The notes: generated from the letters alone by a model not told the origin. A stretch of 64,000 nt of DNA from Drosophila persimilis (GCF_003286085.1 NW_020825321.1:930001-994000), one strand, 5' to 3'; positions 33,029-44,432 are shown, counted from the first letter of the stretch. Numbers and translations are program-made.

Positions 33029-34167
33029 ACGAGGGGGAACGTTGTGAGTTGCTGCGGACACCGCAACTCTACAGTTATACCCGATACTAAGTCAGTATGG
33101 CTCTCCTCCGGCAGACGCCGCTAATATTAAACGACACGACAAAGAGTGCGTGCGAGAGAGACAGAAAATCAGTCTGAGCGTGACGTCGGGCGCTGCGTAG
33201 ACACTAAAAATTGATTTCTTGCTTTTGGCTACAAAAATGATCCGATCTGATCCAGATTCGGCAACCGGATAGATATGGTCATTCTCTATGATTCTGTGTT
33301 TTTAGTTTACTCGAATTTGCAATATTGTGGATGCAACAGATTTTCGTCCTTTGTGTGGGCGGAAGGGGGTGGGGCGAAATTTTGAGATATACGTTTTATA
33401 GTGAGATCTAACAGGAGTGCGGATACCAAATTTGGTTACTCTAGCCTTAATAGTCTCTGAGATCTATGAATATCCCCAGATCTGCATCCTTTGCGGGGGC
33501 GGAAGGGGGTGTGGCGAAATTTTGAAACAAACTCGTCTCGGTCCGATATATTAGGAGTGTGGATACCAAATTTGGTTGCTCTAGCTTTTATAGTCTCTGA
33601 GATCTAGGCGCTAATGTTTTACTCTAAGCAAAGCCGCCTATGCTACGTGTGTGTTAGAGAGAGACAGGGCGAGAAAAAATTAAATTGTTTTCGTGATGCT
33701 GGCTATAATAATAATACGATCCAATTCAGATTCTGCAGTCTAAAAGATATGGTCATTCTCTACGATTCTGCGTTTTTGGTTTTCTTGTATCTTTAAAATT
33801 GTGGATGCCACAGATTTTCGCCCTTTGTAGGGGCGGAAGTGGGCGGGGCAAAGTTTTGAAATATTTTTGGAGCAGTGACATATCACAGAAGTCTGGATCC
33901 AAAACATCGTTGCTCTAGCTCTTATAGTCTTTGAGCATTAGGCGCTGAAGGGGACGGACAGACGGACAGACGGACAGACGGACGGACGGACAGACGGACA
34001 GACGGACGGACGGACAGACAGACATGGCTCAATCGACTCGGCTATTGATGCTGATCAAGAATATATATACTTTATGGAGTCGGAAACGATTCCTTCTGGA
34101 CGTTACACACATACACTTTTACCACAAATCTAATATACCCCAATACTCATTTTGAGTATCGGGTATA
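33029..34167 (-). mobile_element. HINE inserted in gypsy-F leader, second copy
   Basis: Same structure and orientation as 31759-32882, about 1.27 kb further on and at the same position within the leader repeat (after CATC.ACA.A.GGA, before ACAGGCTGAAGGG). The microsatellite is longer (about 33953-34021). Confidence 0.8.
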
Positions 34168-34494
34168 AAAACAGGCTGAAGGGAAATCCATCGCCTCAAG
34201 AAGTAAAAACAACAAGCTGTAGGGAAATCCCTCGCTTCCCACATCCACGCCCAAAAAGGAATTAAGAATTGAAGGAAACTAATAATTAGATCAAATAAAA
34301 CACGGTATAAGCCGCAGAAAACAATGTAAGTGAGCTCTTTTCGTAAAATTTTATTCAAGCATTTTGGTGATCCCGACCCAATAAAAATAAAATAATACTG
34401 AGCTCAGATATCTAAAATCAAAATCAAATTCATTAAAAAAGAAAATAAATAAATAAATGAAAATAAAAAATTCAAATAAAATAAGAAGTTGCTA

Positions 34495-35097
34495 ATGGGC
34501 GATAGCCCTAGCAGTTCCAATAGTGACCTCAAGTCCTCAAGTCCGCAAGCGGTCCGATAGCTTAGTTTCACTGTGTGGGGACCTGCCCAGGGGATAGCAA
34601 GCAAGAACAATCCGATAGCGACGATAGTTTACGTTTGTGAAAGCAACGACCGTTTCCTTGACATCATGGATCCGACAACTTTCGCATCGGCTATAGAGGC
34701 CACACTACAAAATAAGGCCTTACAGGCCTGCTGTAAGACCAGGTTACAGCAATTACAAGCCGAGATTGCTCAGTCGAGCACAGGTACGGCTGCCCCGAAA
34801 GTTGAAGCGTACAAGGAGATTGCAATAAATCCCGATGTACAGTGTGATCAGCCATTGGACATGGCTAAGTCCGTCCTCGAGTTCGACGGAAAACAAGAAA
34901 ATTATGTCGCTTGGCGCCAGGCAGCGCTGCCGGCATATACAACTTTGGAGCCCTATGAAGGCATCGCTAGACATTACATGGAGGCAGGCATCATCAGGAA
35001 TAAAATAAAAGGTCCCGCAAATAACGTCCTGTCATCTTTCAATACAGTCTTAAATTTCAAGCCAATCTTGAATAGATTGGATAGTTCGAATTCCGAC
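34495..35097 (+). pseudogene. gypsy-F gag 5' half, interrupted
   Basis: Starts at ATG 34495 (MGDSPSSSNSD...), frameshifts near 34540-34660, then follows the mirror gag in the frame 34669-35097 (MDPTTFASAIEATLQN; FDGKQENYVAWRQAA, the capsid block FDG.Q.NY..W). It is cut after about 200 codons by the BEL-D LTR at 35098, inside codons for DSSNSD. Numerous substitutions separate it from 54079-55260, so it is the older or less constrained copy. Confidence 0.75.
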
Positions 35098-35411
35098 TGA
35101 TATTTTAGAATAGTTTTTTTAAATATAAAATACCGAAAACTTTGGGTGGTTGCGATTTTACGACGATTTAATGTATTTTACGACGAAAAAATAATGGTGC
35201 GTGCGTTCGTTTTCAATAGATTTTGTCGACTGTCTATATTCAAAGAATTTCTTTTAAGTCTATCGTACCTACGGTGGCAAAGCGGGTCGTATTCGCCAAG
35301 AGCGAGAAAGCGAGCTTTTATTGCGCTCCCGCTTTGCCCTAGCCTAACTTACATTGGACTTCATAAGATTCGAACCATTATAATACAGATCATACGCCAA
35401 ATGTCGCTACA
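35098..35411 (-). mobile_element. BEL-D LTR (copy 1)
   Basis: 314 bp with TG...CA ends: TGATATTTTAGAATAG at the left and ATGTCGCTACA at 35411. AATAAA is present in element orientation (GCGCAATAAAAGC). Other copies: 44122-44432 and 61485-61795, plus a shrunken one at 57467-57541. Confidence 0.75.
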
Positions 35412-37123
35412 CCGGCCGCGTTGAAGGCCTTGAAGTTTTCAACCAGTGGCAGAAGCGCCATCTTTTGAATTGGCCTCCTGAACGTGGCTCCGCTGCTCGT
35501 CCTTAGGTCGACCACCCTGACCTTTCGGTTTCGGTTGTTCGGACCACCCGTCCGAGGAGCCACTGTTGAGGGGGCAGGTTGTCCTCGGCGACGATTACGA
35601 GGTCGCCTTCCTTGGCATTTGGTTCCTCCTGGCGCCACTTGCATCTTATTTGCCAGCCCAGCACATACTCTCGGGACCATCGCTGCCAGAACATTTGCCT
35701 GGCTAACGAGACAAGCCGCCATCGCTTTAAGCAGCTCAGACCCTCCTGGTCCGGGGTCCTGGGTGCTGGGGGTGCGATGAGCGGCCCGCCTGTCAGCAGG
35801 TGCCCGGGAGTCAGCGCGTCTCCGTCGCTTGGGTCTGGGCTTAGGGGTCCTAGCGGGCGCGAGTTGAGTACCGCCTCGATCCCGACCAGCACGGTCTCCA
35901 GCTCCTCTGCGGTGAGGAGAGCGCTTCCAACTGACCGTAGGAGTAGGCCCTTGGCAGACTTCACACCGGCCTCCCAAAGTTCGCCCATGTACGGTGCTCG
36001 AGGCGGTATGAAGGCAAACTCGCACCCGCTTCTTGACGCGAATTCGCGCATCGTGTCCGCTTCCGCCTCTATCTTCCTCCGCAGTTCGCTGAAGTGGCGA
36101 CTTGCTCCGAAGAAATTTGTCGCGTTGTCGCAGTTCACGCGTTGCGGACATCCTCGACGACCGACGAACCTTTGGAATGCCAATAAGAAGGAATTAGTTG
36201 TCAAATCGGAGAAAATTTCTAAATGAACCGCCTTAGACGCAAAACAGAAAAATAACGCTATGTTGGACTTATAAGGCGGCCTTCCACGAATTTTCAGAGT
36301 CGTATAGACTGGGCCACAAAAATTAACGCCACATACTGAAAATGGGCGGAGAGCACGGAGCCGGTCTGCGGGTAAGTTGCCCATCATTTGGGTCTGGAGT
36401 AGAGGCTTGCATTTAAAGCAACGAATGCACGACCTAACTGTCGCCCTGCAGACCGCCTGAGCGTTCACTATCCAAATACGCTGTCTAAGGATACTCACGA
36501 GTGCTCGTGGGACGGCATGAAAATTCGTTTTGTGCAGATAGCGAACGTATGTCTGCACAAACTGCGAGCGTTTTGTCAATAACAAAGGAAACTTGGCATT
36601 ATATGACATAGGAGCGTTAACTAGTCGCCCCCAAACTCGCAACAACGAAAAAGAGCACCAAGTCCCAGCCTCTTCATGGATGAAGGGATTCAAACGCTGA
36701 AGATAGGGGCCTAACTTGGTGCCTTTACGAACCCTTTCAATATCTTCTTGAGACTCATTTTTCTGCGTTATTTCGACTATTTTTAGAAACGCCTCGTCGT
36801 ATTCTACGGATGACGGAATTTTCTCAAAGTTGAGACTTTTGTCTTTGCATTTTTGGATGAAGCGGAACACGAAAACGAACACTCTTAGCAGTTTGAGGTG
36901 TGACGAGTATCCCTCGATTAAATCCACTAAATAATTTGGCTTGGCCGCAACGGTCAGTCCGACCGATTTCTTCCGACTTTCCATCTGTAGCTTTTCTTCG
37001 GAAAACTCGAAGTGTGGATTTCTGGGCCAGCTCTCTTTTTCAAACTTTAGGAACGCTGGTCCACCAAAACAGATCGACTGCACGATTTCCTCTACGTCAC
37101 AACATATCGATCGGATATCGGAT
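35412..37123 (-). pseudogene. BEL-D integrase (copy 1)
   Basis: A 566-codon open frame (35503-37203) whose N-terminal 27 or so residues come from the 3' UTR of the adjacent CR1-like LINE. The rest is BEL pol: the region before integrase, zinc-binding residues (IRCFKCKPLLQ), MGNLPADRL, GVNFCGP (the first catalytic Asp is replaced by Asn), CDNATNFFGA with the second Asp, and GELWEAGVKSAKG with the Glu. Near 35520 a one-base frameshift separates the last 50 or so codons (RVVDLRTSSGATFRRPIQK in the other frame). The Asn substitution and this frameshift are shared with copies 2 and 3. Confidence 0.85.
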
Positions 37124-37312
37124 CCCAGGCAAAACGTAGCCCTCCCCCCGCCCAACCGACCGAGGGGCGCTGCCGCATGACGCGCGGTGCGTAGCCGAAC
37201 CAATCGCGAACATGCAAGAAAGATAGCTATTAGAGTAACATACGAGGAAAATTAGCACTAAACTTACTAAGAAACTAAGCATGCAATCAAAATACAAATA
37301 CCACTACAATTA

Positions 37313-40065
37313 CTAATTAATAGAAAGGTGTGTAAGGATTAATAATTTAATAAGAGGAAGAGAATTAGTGTTGGATATAATATGGTAGAGGGAATTATAA
37401 TCCGAGCATAAGACCCTAAACGGTTCATGCAAGGAATAATTAGATCTACAAAGTGGAAGGAACAACAGTATAAAATTTCTAGTCAGTCTAATAGGAATCG
37501 TGAAGTTTATGCGGCTCAACAGATCAGGGCTGTCTATGTCACCCCTGATCAAGTTGTGCATAAATATCACACCAAGCATTTTTCTACGGTTAACTAAGGA
37601 TGGGAGGTTTACTAATAGTAGTCTACTAGAGTAAGATGGGAGTCTTACACCCGCATCCCAGCTAAGGCCCCGCAGAGCAAAGAGTAAAAAGTTTTTCTGT
37701 ACTGATTCTATACGGTCCTGGTGTACTTTGTACTGAGGGCACCATACACAGGAGCCGTATTCTAAGATCGGACGAACGAGCGAGGTATAGAGAGTCTTTG
37801 TTATATAGGGGTCGTCAAATTCCTTTGACCACCTCTTTATAAACCCAAGCACGCCCATGGCCTTATTTACCATGGTAGAAATGTGTTCGGAAAATTTTAT
37901 CTTGGGGTCTAACATAACACCCAGATCATCCACCAGGGTAATTCTCTCAAGAGAACCACCAAATAGGGTGTAGGGAGCCAACAAAGGGCTAGAACGATGA
38001 AATGTCATAACTTTGCATTTCGAGGCATTAAGGTGTAACAAGTTTGCACAACACCATGACTGAAAGCTATTGAGATCGGATTGCAAGCGAGAATGAAATG
38101 AAATGTCCTTGTAGTGGACACAGAGTTTAACATCATCCGCATACATAAGTACTCGACAGTATGTTAATACTGAAGGCAAGTCATTAATAAAGAGTGTGAA
38201 GAGTAAGGGGCCTAGATGGCTGCCTTGTGGTACTCTTTGAGACCTAGAACAAAGATAGCTAGAAATCCATCTCAGGAGGTTGGGCGGAAACCCTAAAAGG
38301 TCCAGTTTATGTGCTAAAAGGGAATGGTTTACAGAGTCGAATGCTGTACTAAAGTCGGTGTACATAACATCCGTCTGTAAGTTACCTTGAAAGCCTTTAA
38401 TAATGAAAGTGGTAAACTCTAACAAGTTCGTGGTGGTTGATCGCCGCCTTATAAATCCATGCTGAGTGGGAGATATAAGTGACTTGCAAAGATGTTGCAA
38501 GTGCGGAGTTAAGACCTTCTCAAACATTTTGGGAATAGCGGATAGCTTTGCTATACCTCTATAATTTTTTGCGTCAGACTTGCTACTTTTTTTTATGGAG
38601 AGGAATTATAAACGATTCCTTTCAGATGGGGGGGAAGCATGAAGAATCGACGGACAGGGTGAAAAGTTTAAGCAATGGTCCACCCAGAGCCTCGGCGCAG
38701 TACCTGAGTACACAACCTGGAACCCCGTCTGGACCCGGTGAAAACACCGGCTTAACTAGTCGAAGATCATGAAGTAGGGAATATTCATTTAACAGGGGAC
38801 TGAAAATGCAGTTCGACCTCGGTAATCCGTATGGGTACGGTTGACCAGAGTAGCGTTCCTCAGAATAGGTGGTTTGGAAAAACTGGGCAAAAAGATCGGC
38901 AATTGCCTGATCATTATTTGCCGACGTATTACAAAATGATAGCGAGCATGGGTGTGCGGACGTTCTACGCTTACTGTTTACGAAGCAGTAAAACTGTTTA
39001 GGGTCCTGAGAAAAACGTATCCTGCAACGAGATAGGTAGTTCTTATAGCATTGAGCATTAAGAACTGAAAAGTTTGACCGAGCTATTACATAACGAGAGT
39101 GAGAAGTAGGAGAGCCCACTTCTTGAAATTTTTTATAAAGTCTTGATTTTAAGTTTTTTAGACTGGATAACTCTTTGGTAAACCAAGGGGGTTTTCCAGA
39201 TCTAATCGGACAAGAAAGCGGGACACAAGAATAAAAAAATGTGCCAAGAGCATTGTAAAAAATGTTTGTGCCTTTTGTGACATCAGTGCACAAGTACAAA
39301 GCGGACCAATCAAAATCCCTAATGAGGTTATTAAGCTTCGCAAACTCGGCTTTACGAAAGCAGCGGACACGTTCCGGTAGTCTACTCGACCGATCCAATA
39401 CAGTTGGTCCTATATCTAGCGACACCTCGAAAGTAGGGTGGTAGGCGTCTTCAGGTATAGTGAGCGGAAGGGCTCGGGTTAACTATGGTCTAACACTATG
39501 GTCGGATCCGATACAAAACATAGATCAAGCAATCGACCCAAGGAATTTTTCACATGATTGACTTGAGACAGGGACAGGTCAAGCAAGCCGTCAACACAGT
39601 CATGTCGTGACATGGGCACTAGGATACTAGACTCGTTTACCGAAGACCAAACAGTTCCTGGCAAGTTGAAGTCACCAAGAACTATCATACGATCATTATC
39701 AGATAGCGAGGAAGAAACAGCTGTTAAAGCGGACAAGTGCTGCTCATAAATTGAAATATCCGAAGAAGGTGGGATATACGAGCAAGTAATGAATATAGCG
39801 AAAGCGGGAGAATCAGTTTTACACACAGGAATTCCAGTTCCTGTTGAACTTGGACTGTGATGTGTTCTAACGTGAAGTAAGAGTCCACTGCAATTAGAAC
39901 CCCTCCTGCACGTCGAGACGAACAGTCCTTTCTAAAAGTTGTGTACCGATCTGCCAAAGCCTCGGAACTAAGAATGTCCGGCTTTAACCAGGTTTCAGTA
40001 AACACAATAACGTGGGAAGCAAATGCAACACTATCCCAGAAAAGAATGCTGAGCTTACTGCGCAA
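37313..40065 (-). pseudogene. CR1-like LINE ORF2: endonuclease and RT (copy 1)
   Basis: Endonuclease (39479-40065, frameshift near 39830): FTETWLK, GGVLIAV, VLGDFNLPG, the APE-type motifs. The middle segment at 38622-39425 ends in a TGA where the older copy at 15393-15868 has Trp (FPPI-stop). RT (37313-38527): TAFDSVNH, VPQGSHLGPLLFTLFINDL and MYADDVKL with catalytic Asp residues. No RNase H follows. The PQGSHLGPL motif and layout fit the CR1/jockey group. The stop, plus a shift near 38570, makes it dead. Copies 2 and 3 carry the same stop. Confidence 0.85.
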
Positions 40066-40972
40066 GCCTCTTACATTCTGATAGGTTACTTAAAGAGAAG
40101 TTAGTTTTTTGGAAAGGTGGAAGCAAGACACGGGAAGTTGAGGAAGAGGAAGTTGAGGTTGAGGGTGGCACACTGGAAAGATTTGGAAGGGATATGGGGG
40201 GCCTATTCTTCTTCTTAGCCTTAAACTCCTTCACCACCAAATGTTCCGGCCAAAATTTGGCGGAGCAAATGGTGTCAAATTAAGTTGGGGAGGTGCTTAT
40301 CTTAGACGAGGCTATCTCCCTGGCATAAGGGAAGTTAAATTTCTCCACCTTTAAACCCACGGCTTTTATTTTGCTTTGAATAAAAGCAATTACATCATTA
40401 GATGTGAGGTCAGGGGCCAGCCGTGAAACAAAAACTTGTCGTATCGGGATAGACGGGACAACTAGCGAACTTGAGGACACCACAGACACGGACGCTGCAG
40501 ACGTACTTGGGTGCACATTCTCCGAGGAGATGAATTCGGCTACCGAATCTGCATCGCCAGGCAAACGAGATCAACTGCTGCACACTTGGAGTGGTCGGAG
40601 TCAGTTTTTCGGCGGCGCACGGCTGAGTGACGGTTGGCACTTGCAGATCCCGCGGAGTGACCTTTTTGCGCCTCGGAGACTCATTCAGCAGTTTTAAACC
40701 GCTAAACTGAGCCTCCATGGCTAGGAGCCGATCGTATTGGTTTTTAAAACCAAAGGTCAGCTCCTTAAAGCCACTCCGCGTTTGCCTCATAAAAGATACC
40801 ATGTCTTTCTCCACCGCACGGCATGCCTCGCAACTGTAATGCAAGCCATTACGTTTGGCTATAGCATCACTCACGAGGCCAGAAAACCCAGCGCATTTTG
40901 CGTGCACTACGCTGCCGCAGAGCCAGCAGGGGACATTCGGCTGATCGTGGGGGATCTGCTTCTTACAGGTTT
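40066..40972 (-). pseudogene. CR1-like LINE ORF1 (copy 1)
   Basis: The N-terminal region holds paired Cys/His residues (VPCWLCGSVVHAKCAGF, then YSCEACR), a PHD-like zinc finger known in CR1 ORF1 proteins. A charged helix follows (FKNQYDRLLAMEAQF). After a frameshift near 40570 comes a Ser-rich region with VFVSRLAPDLTSNDVIAFI, an RNA-binding-like domain. The C-terminus is basic and Pro/Ser-rich (KAKKKNRPPISL). The protein would bind LINE RNA. The frameshift inactivates it. Confidence 0.7.
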
Positions 40973-40974
40973 TT

Positions 40975-41293
40975 TTCTAAGGGAGACAGGCACGTTCTCG
41001 GTTCTCCTATTCTCCAGCCCGACGCCTTCCTTTGCTAGTACGTCCGCCGCTTCGTTTCCTTCGATGCCCTGGTGGCTGGGAACCCAATAGATCCGCACTG
41101 TCTTTGTCGTGCTTAGGATGTCTAATGCCTCCCTGCTCGCCAAGACACTTCTGGAACTGACCGCGGACGACTGCATGGATCTTATCGCCGCTTGGCTGTC
41201 GACGAATAGGTTGACCGCATCGTGTGCTCGTTCTGTTAGGAGAGCGACCTCCGCTGCCTTCCCGATGGCAAAAACGTCTGCCTGGAATATGCT
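40975..41293 (-). pseudogene. LOA-like LINE RNase H fragment, inverted arm
   Basis: Minus-strand translation gives SIFQADVFAIGKAAEVAL, VDSQAAIRSMQSS, IYWVPSHQGIEGNEAADVLA and ENRRTENVPVSL, the RNase H core of an RNase H-bearing LINE. It is the mirrored arm of the palindrome and is truncated at both ends. Confidence 0.75.
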
Positions 41294-41670
41294 GTATATG
41301 TACTGTACAGACCCTGAGATAAGGCTGTCATATAAGCTACCGGACCATTGTAGCATATTCCAGGCAGAGGTTATTGCCATCAGGAAAGAAGCAGAGGTCG
41401 CTCTTCTCACTGAAAGAGCACACGATGCGGTCAACCTATTCGTCGACAGCCAAGCGGCGATAAGATCCATGCAGTCGTCCGCAGTCAGTTCCAGAAATGT
41501 CTTGGCGAGCAGGGAGGCACTAGATACCCTAAGCACGACAAAGTCAGTGCGGATCTACTGGATTCCCAGCCACCAGGGCATCGAAGGAAACGAAGCGGCG
41601 GACGTACTAGCAAAGGAAGGCGTCGGGCTGGAGAATAGGAGAACCGAGAACGTGCCTGTCTCCCTTAGAA
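40975..41670. repeat. Head-to-head palindrome of LOA-like RNase H sequence
   Basis: Left arm 40975-41293 and right arm 41352-41670 are inverted copies (about 319 bp each, roughly 95% by eye) around a 58-bp spacer. Outer ends are TTCTAAGGGA and TCCCTTAGAA; inner ends are GGAATATGCT and AGCATATTCC. A continuous open frame runs across it (41109-42101), but only the part after about 41350 reads true LINE protein. Confidence 0.85.
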
Positions 41671-42206
41671 CGCTGCAATGCGATCTAGAGAAGCAGGCTA
41701 GAACACAGACTGATATCAGGTGGAACAGTACCACCACCTGCAGAACCTCGAAGATAATGTGCAAGGAACGCAACGAGAAACTTAGCCACTACCTACTGCA
41801 CCTACCACGAAAAGACTGTAGATTGCTAGTGGGAATACTTACAGGTCACTGTCTGGCTGCTGCACATGCAGCTAAGCTAGGCATCACCAACAGAGACAGT
41901 TGTAGGAAATGTGATGAACCTGGGGCTATCGAAACCCTGGAACATCTCATCTGCTACTGTCCGGCTCTCTCAAGGGCAAGGAGGAGATACCTGGGCGCCC
42001 AAGTGCTGGCATCACAGGAAGATGCCTCCAAAAGGACGCCACAGGAACTGCTGGCCTATGATAAAAACACCTCGATTCTCGGGGACTTTAAAACCACCTA
42101 AACACTCCCGCGACGGTTCATACACCCCCCCTATCCGGATAACTAAGGGCCAGATTGGCATATGCGTGGCCCCGCTGAGGACCGTCCGGGTTAACCTAAC
42201 CTAACC
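41352..42206 (+). pseudogene. LOA-like LINE 3' end: RNase H, C-terminus and CCTAA tail
   Basis: RNase H (FQAEVIAIRKEAE; FVDSQAAIRSM; WIPSHQGIEGNEAAD) followed by a C-terminal domain with a Cys/His cluster (CRKCDEP..ETLEHLICYCPALSRARRRYLG), stop near 42101, 3' UTR and a tail of CCTAA units ending at 42206. 5'-truncated. The clade (LOA/I-like, because of RNase H and the Cys/His C-terminus) is inference. It is inserted in BEL-D pol, which begins at 42207. Confidence 0.75.
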
Positions 42207-42207
42207 T

Positions 42208-42606
42208 ATGGGTCTCCGAACGACAAAACGGAACATATTATCGGTGACATCAAAGCTGTTTGACTCCCTTGGCTTGTTAAGTCCTTTAGTAATTAAGGGG
42301 AAGATCCTACTGCAGGAGCTTTGGCTTAACAAGGTAGATTGGGATGAGTCAATTCCAATGAACTTGGAAACAGCATGGAACTTATTAAAAGAATCCTTGG
42401 GACAGTTGGAGAAGATTACCATACCTCGATTTGTGCATACTTATCCCATGTCACCGATTCAAGTACATGCCTTTGCCGACGCATCCATGAGAGCTAATGG
42501 AGCCTGCGTCTATATCCGTAGAAAGACTGCAGAACGTTTCGAGGTCTCCATGTTGACTGCAATGACGAAAGTAGACGCTCAAGACGAAAACGCTCCCAAG
42601 GCTTGA
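42208..42606 (+). pseudogene. BEL-D RT thumb and RNase H start (copy 2)
   Basis: Open frame with [23 protein letters not shown] (the conserved BEL block after RT), [34 protein letters not shown] (RNase H acidic motif) and a stop after NAPKA. A deletion joins it to the integrase region. A related stretch occurs in BEL-D2 at 49400-49620. Confidence 0.8.
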
Positions 42607-44143
42607 GTTATGTGCCGCTCACAGCTTATTTAGTCGATGTAATCGAGGGATACTCGTCACACCTCAAATTGCTAAGAGTGTTCGTTTTCGTGTTCCGCTT
42701 CATACGAAAATGCAAAGACAAAAGTCTCAGCTTTGAAAAAATTCCGTCATCTGTAGTCAAAATAACACAGAAAAATGAGTCTCAAGAAGATATTGAAAGG
42801 GTTCGTAAAGGCACCAAGTTAGGCCCCTATCTTCAGCGTTTGAATCCCTTCATCCATGAAGAGGCTGGGACTTGGTGCTTTTTTTCGTTGTTGCGAGTTG
42901 GGGGGCGACTAGTTAACGCTCCTATGTCATATAATGCCAAGTTTCCTTTGTTATTGACAAAACGCTCGCAGTTTGTGCAGACATACGTTCGCTATCTGCA
43001 CAAAACGAATTTTCATGCCGTCCCACGAGCACTCGTGAGTATCCTTAGACAGCGTATTTGGATAGTGAACGCTCAGGCGGTCTGCAGGGCGACAGTTAGG
43101 TCGTGCATTCGTTGCTTTAAATGCAAGCCTCTACTCCAGACCCAAATGATGGGCAACTTACCCGCAGACCGGCTCCGTGCTCTCCGCCCATTTTCAGTAT
43201 GTGGCGTTAATTTTTGTGGCCCAGTCTATACGACTCTGAAAATTCGTGGAAGGCCGCCTTATAAGTACAACATAGCGTTATTTGTCTGTTTTGCGTCTAA
43301 GGCGGTTCATTTAGAAATTGTCTCCGATTTGACAACTAATTCCTTCTTATTGGCATTCCAAAGGTTCGTCGGTCGTCGAGGATGTCCGCAACGCGTGAAC
43401 TGCGACAACGCGACAAATTTCTTCGGAGCAAGTCGCCACTTCAGCGAACTGCGGAGGAAGATAGAGGCGGAAGCGGACACGATGCGCGAATTCGCGTCAA
43501 GAAGCGGGTGCGAGTTTGCCTTCATACCGCCTCGAGCACCGTACATGGGCGAACTTTGGGAGGCCGGAGTGAAGTCTGCCAAGGGCCTACTCCTACGGTC
43601 AGTTGGAAGCGCTCTCCTCACCGCAGAGGAGCTGGAGACCGTGCTGGTCGGGATCGAGGCGGTACTCAACTCGCGCCCGCTAGGACCCCTAAGCCCAGAC
43701 CCAAGCGACGGAGACGCGCTGACTCCCGGGCACCTGCTGACAGGCGGGCCGCTCATCGCACCCCCAGCACCCAGGACCCCGGACCAGGAGAGTCTGAGCT
43801 GCTTAAAGCGATGGCGGCTTGTCTCGTTAGCCAGGCAAATGTTCTGGCAGCGATGGTCCCGAGAGTATGTGCTGGGCTGGCAAATAAGATGCAAGTGGCG
43901 CCAGGAGGAACCAAATGCCAAGGAAGGCGACCTCGTAATCGTCGCCGAGGACAACCTGCCCCCTCAACAGTGGCTCCTCGGACGGGTGGTCCGAACAACC
44001 GAAACCGAAAGGTCAGGGTGGTCGACCTAAGGACGAGCAGCGGAGCCACGTTCAGGAGGCCAATTCAAAAGATGGCGCTTCTGCCACTGGTTGAAAACTT
44101 CAAGGCCTTCAACGCGGCCGGTGTAGCGACATTTGGCGTATGA
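42603..44143 (+). pseudogene. BEL-D integrase (copy 2)
   Basis: 475-codon frame (to 44030) with zinc-binding CIRCFKCKPLL, MGNLPADRL, GVNFCGP (Asn for the first catalytic Asp), CDNATNFFGA, GELWEAGVKS, LNSRPLGPLSPD and WRQEEPNAKEGDLVIVAED. Near 44010 a one-base shift moves the conserved VRVVDLRTSSGATFRRP tail into another frame (to 44143). Both defects are shared with copies 1 and 3. It differs from copy 3 by only a few residues. Confidence 0.85.
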
Positions 44144-44432
44144 TCTGTATTATAATGGTTCGAATCTTATGAAGTCCAATGTAAGTTAGGCTAGGGCAAA
44201 GCGGGAGCGCAATAAAAGCTCGCTTTCTCGCTCTTGGCGAATACGACCCGCTTTGCCACCGTAGGTAAGATATGCTAAAAAGAAATTGGTTTGAATACAT
44301 TGGGAAAGTAGAAAAAATCGATATAAACGAACGCACGCACTTCTTTTTTTTTTCGTCGTAAAATACAATAATTTGCAGCCACCCCCCAGTTCTCGGTTTT
44401 TTTATATTTAGAAAACCTATTCTAAAATTTCA
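44122..44432 (+). mobile_element. BEL-D LTR (copy 2)
   Basis: 311 bp, TGTAGCGACATTTGG to TAAAATTTCA. It overlaps the last codons of pol. AATAAA at about 44211-44216. Confidence 0.75.

Larger units (their letters stand above)
31221..35097 (+). mobile_element. Ty3/gypsy-type element F, + copy (5' part)
   Basis: LTR (31221-31602), tRNA-Lys-type PBS, a long repeat-containing leader with two HINEs, and the first half of gag, ending where BEL-D inserts at 35098. The mirror-oriented relative is at 54079-56345. The pol part is absent from both copies. Confidence 0.75.
35098..37123 (-). mobile_element. BEL-D element, 3' half with LTR (copy 1)
   Basis: 3' LTR (35098-35411) followed leftwards-to-rightwards by the pol 3' end in reverse, inserted in gypsy-F gag. 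The right side is cut by a CR1-like LINE 3' end at 37124. The same segment recurs inverted at 42603-44432 and again at 61485-63314. Confidence 0.8.
37124..40976 (-). mobile_element. CR1-like LINE, copy 1
   Basis: About 3.85 kb, minus strand, with ORF1, ORF2 and a GC-rich 3' end (37124-37312). It is a direct repeat of 45056-48905 at an offset of about 7.93 kb. There is no poly(A) tail. The 5' end adjoins a LOA-like fragment at 40975. Confidence 0.8.
42207..44432 (+). mobile_element. BEL-D element, 3' half with LTR (copy 2)
   Basis: Plus-strand copy with the RT end/RNase H start (42208-42606) joined by a deletion to integrase (42603-44143) and the 3' LTR (44122-44432, ending ...CTATTCTAAAATTTCA). 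It is followed by HINE sequence. Mirrored at 61485-63710. Confidence 0.8.

Noticed and set aside
35390-36226. Long open frames of 215-253 codons antisense or out of frame to BEL integrase (also near 43382-44143 and 61774-62610).
   Set aside because: They overlap the recognisable integrase frame, are Arg/Ser/Pro-rich and carry no domain. They are shadows of GC-rich coding DNA, except that the last part of the 253-codon frame holds the shifted integrase tail.
41109-42101. A 330-codon protein spanning the palindrome.
   Set aside because: Its first 80 or so residues are the reverse strand of RNase H. Only the part after about 41350 is real LINE coding sequence.
42186-42206. CCTAA repeats as telomeric DNA.
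   Set aside because: Only three or four units, always at the 3' end of LOA-like LINE sequence. They are LINE tails, not telomere arrays.
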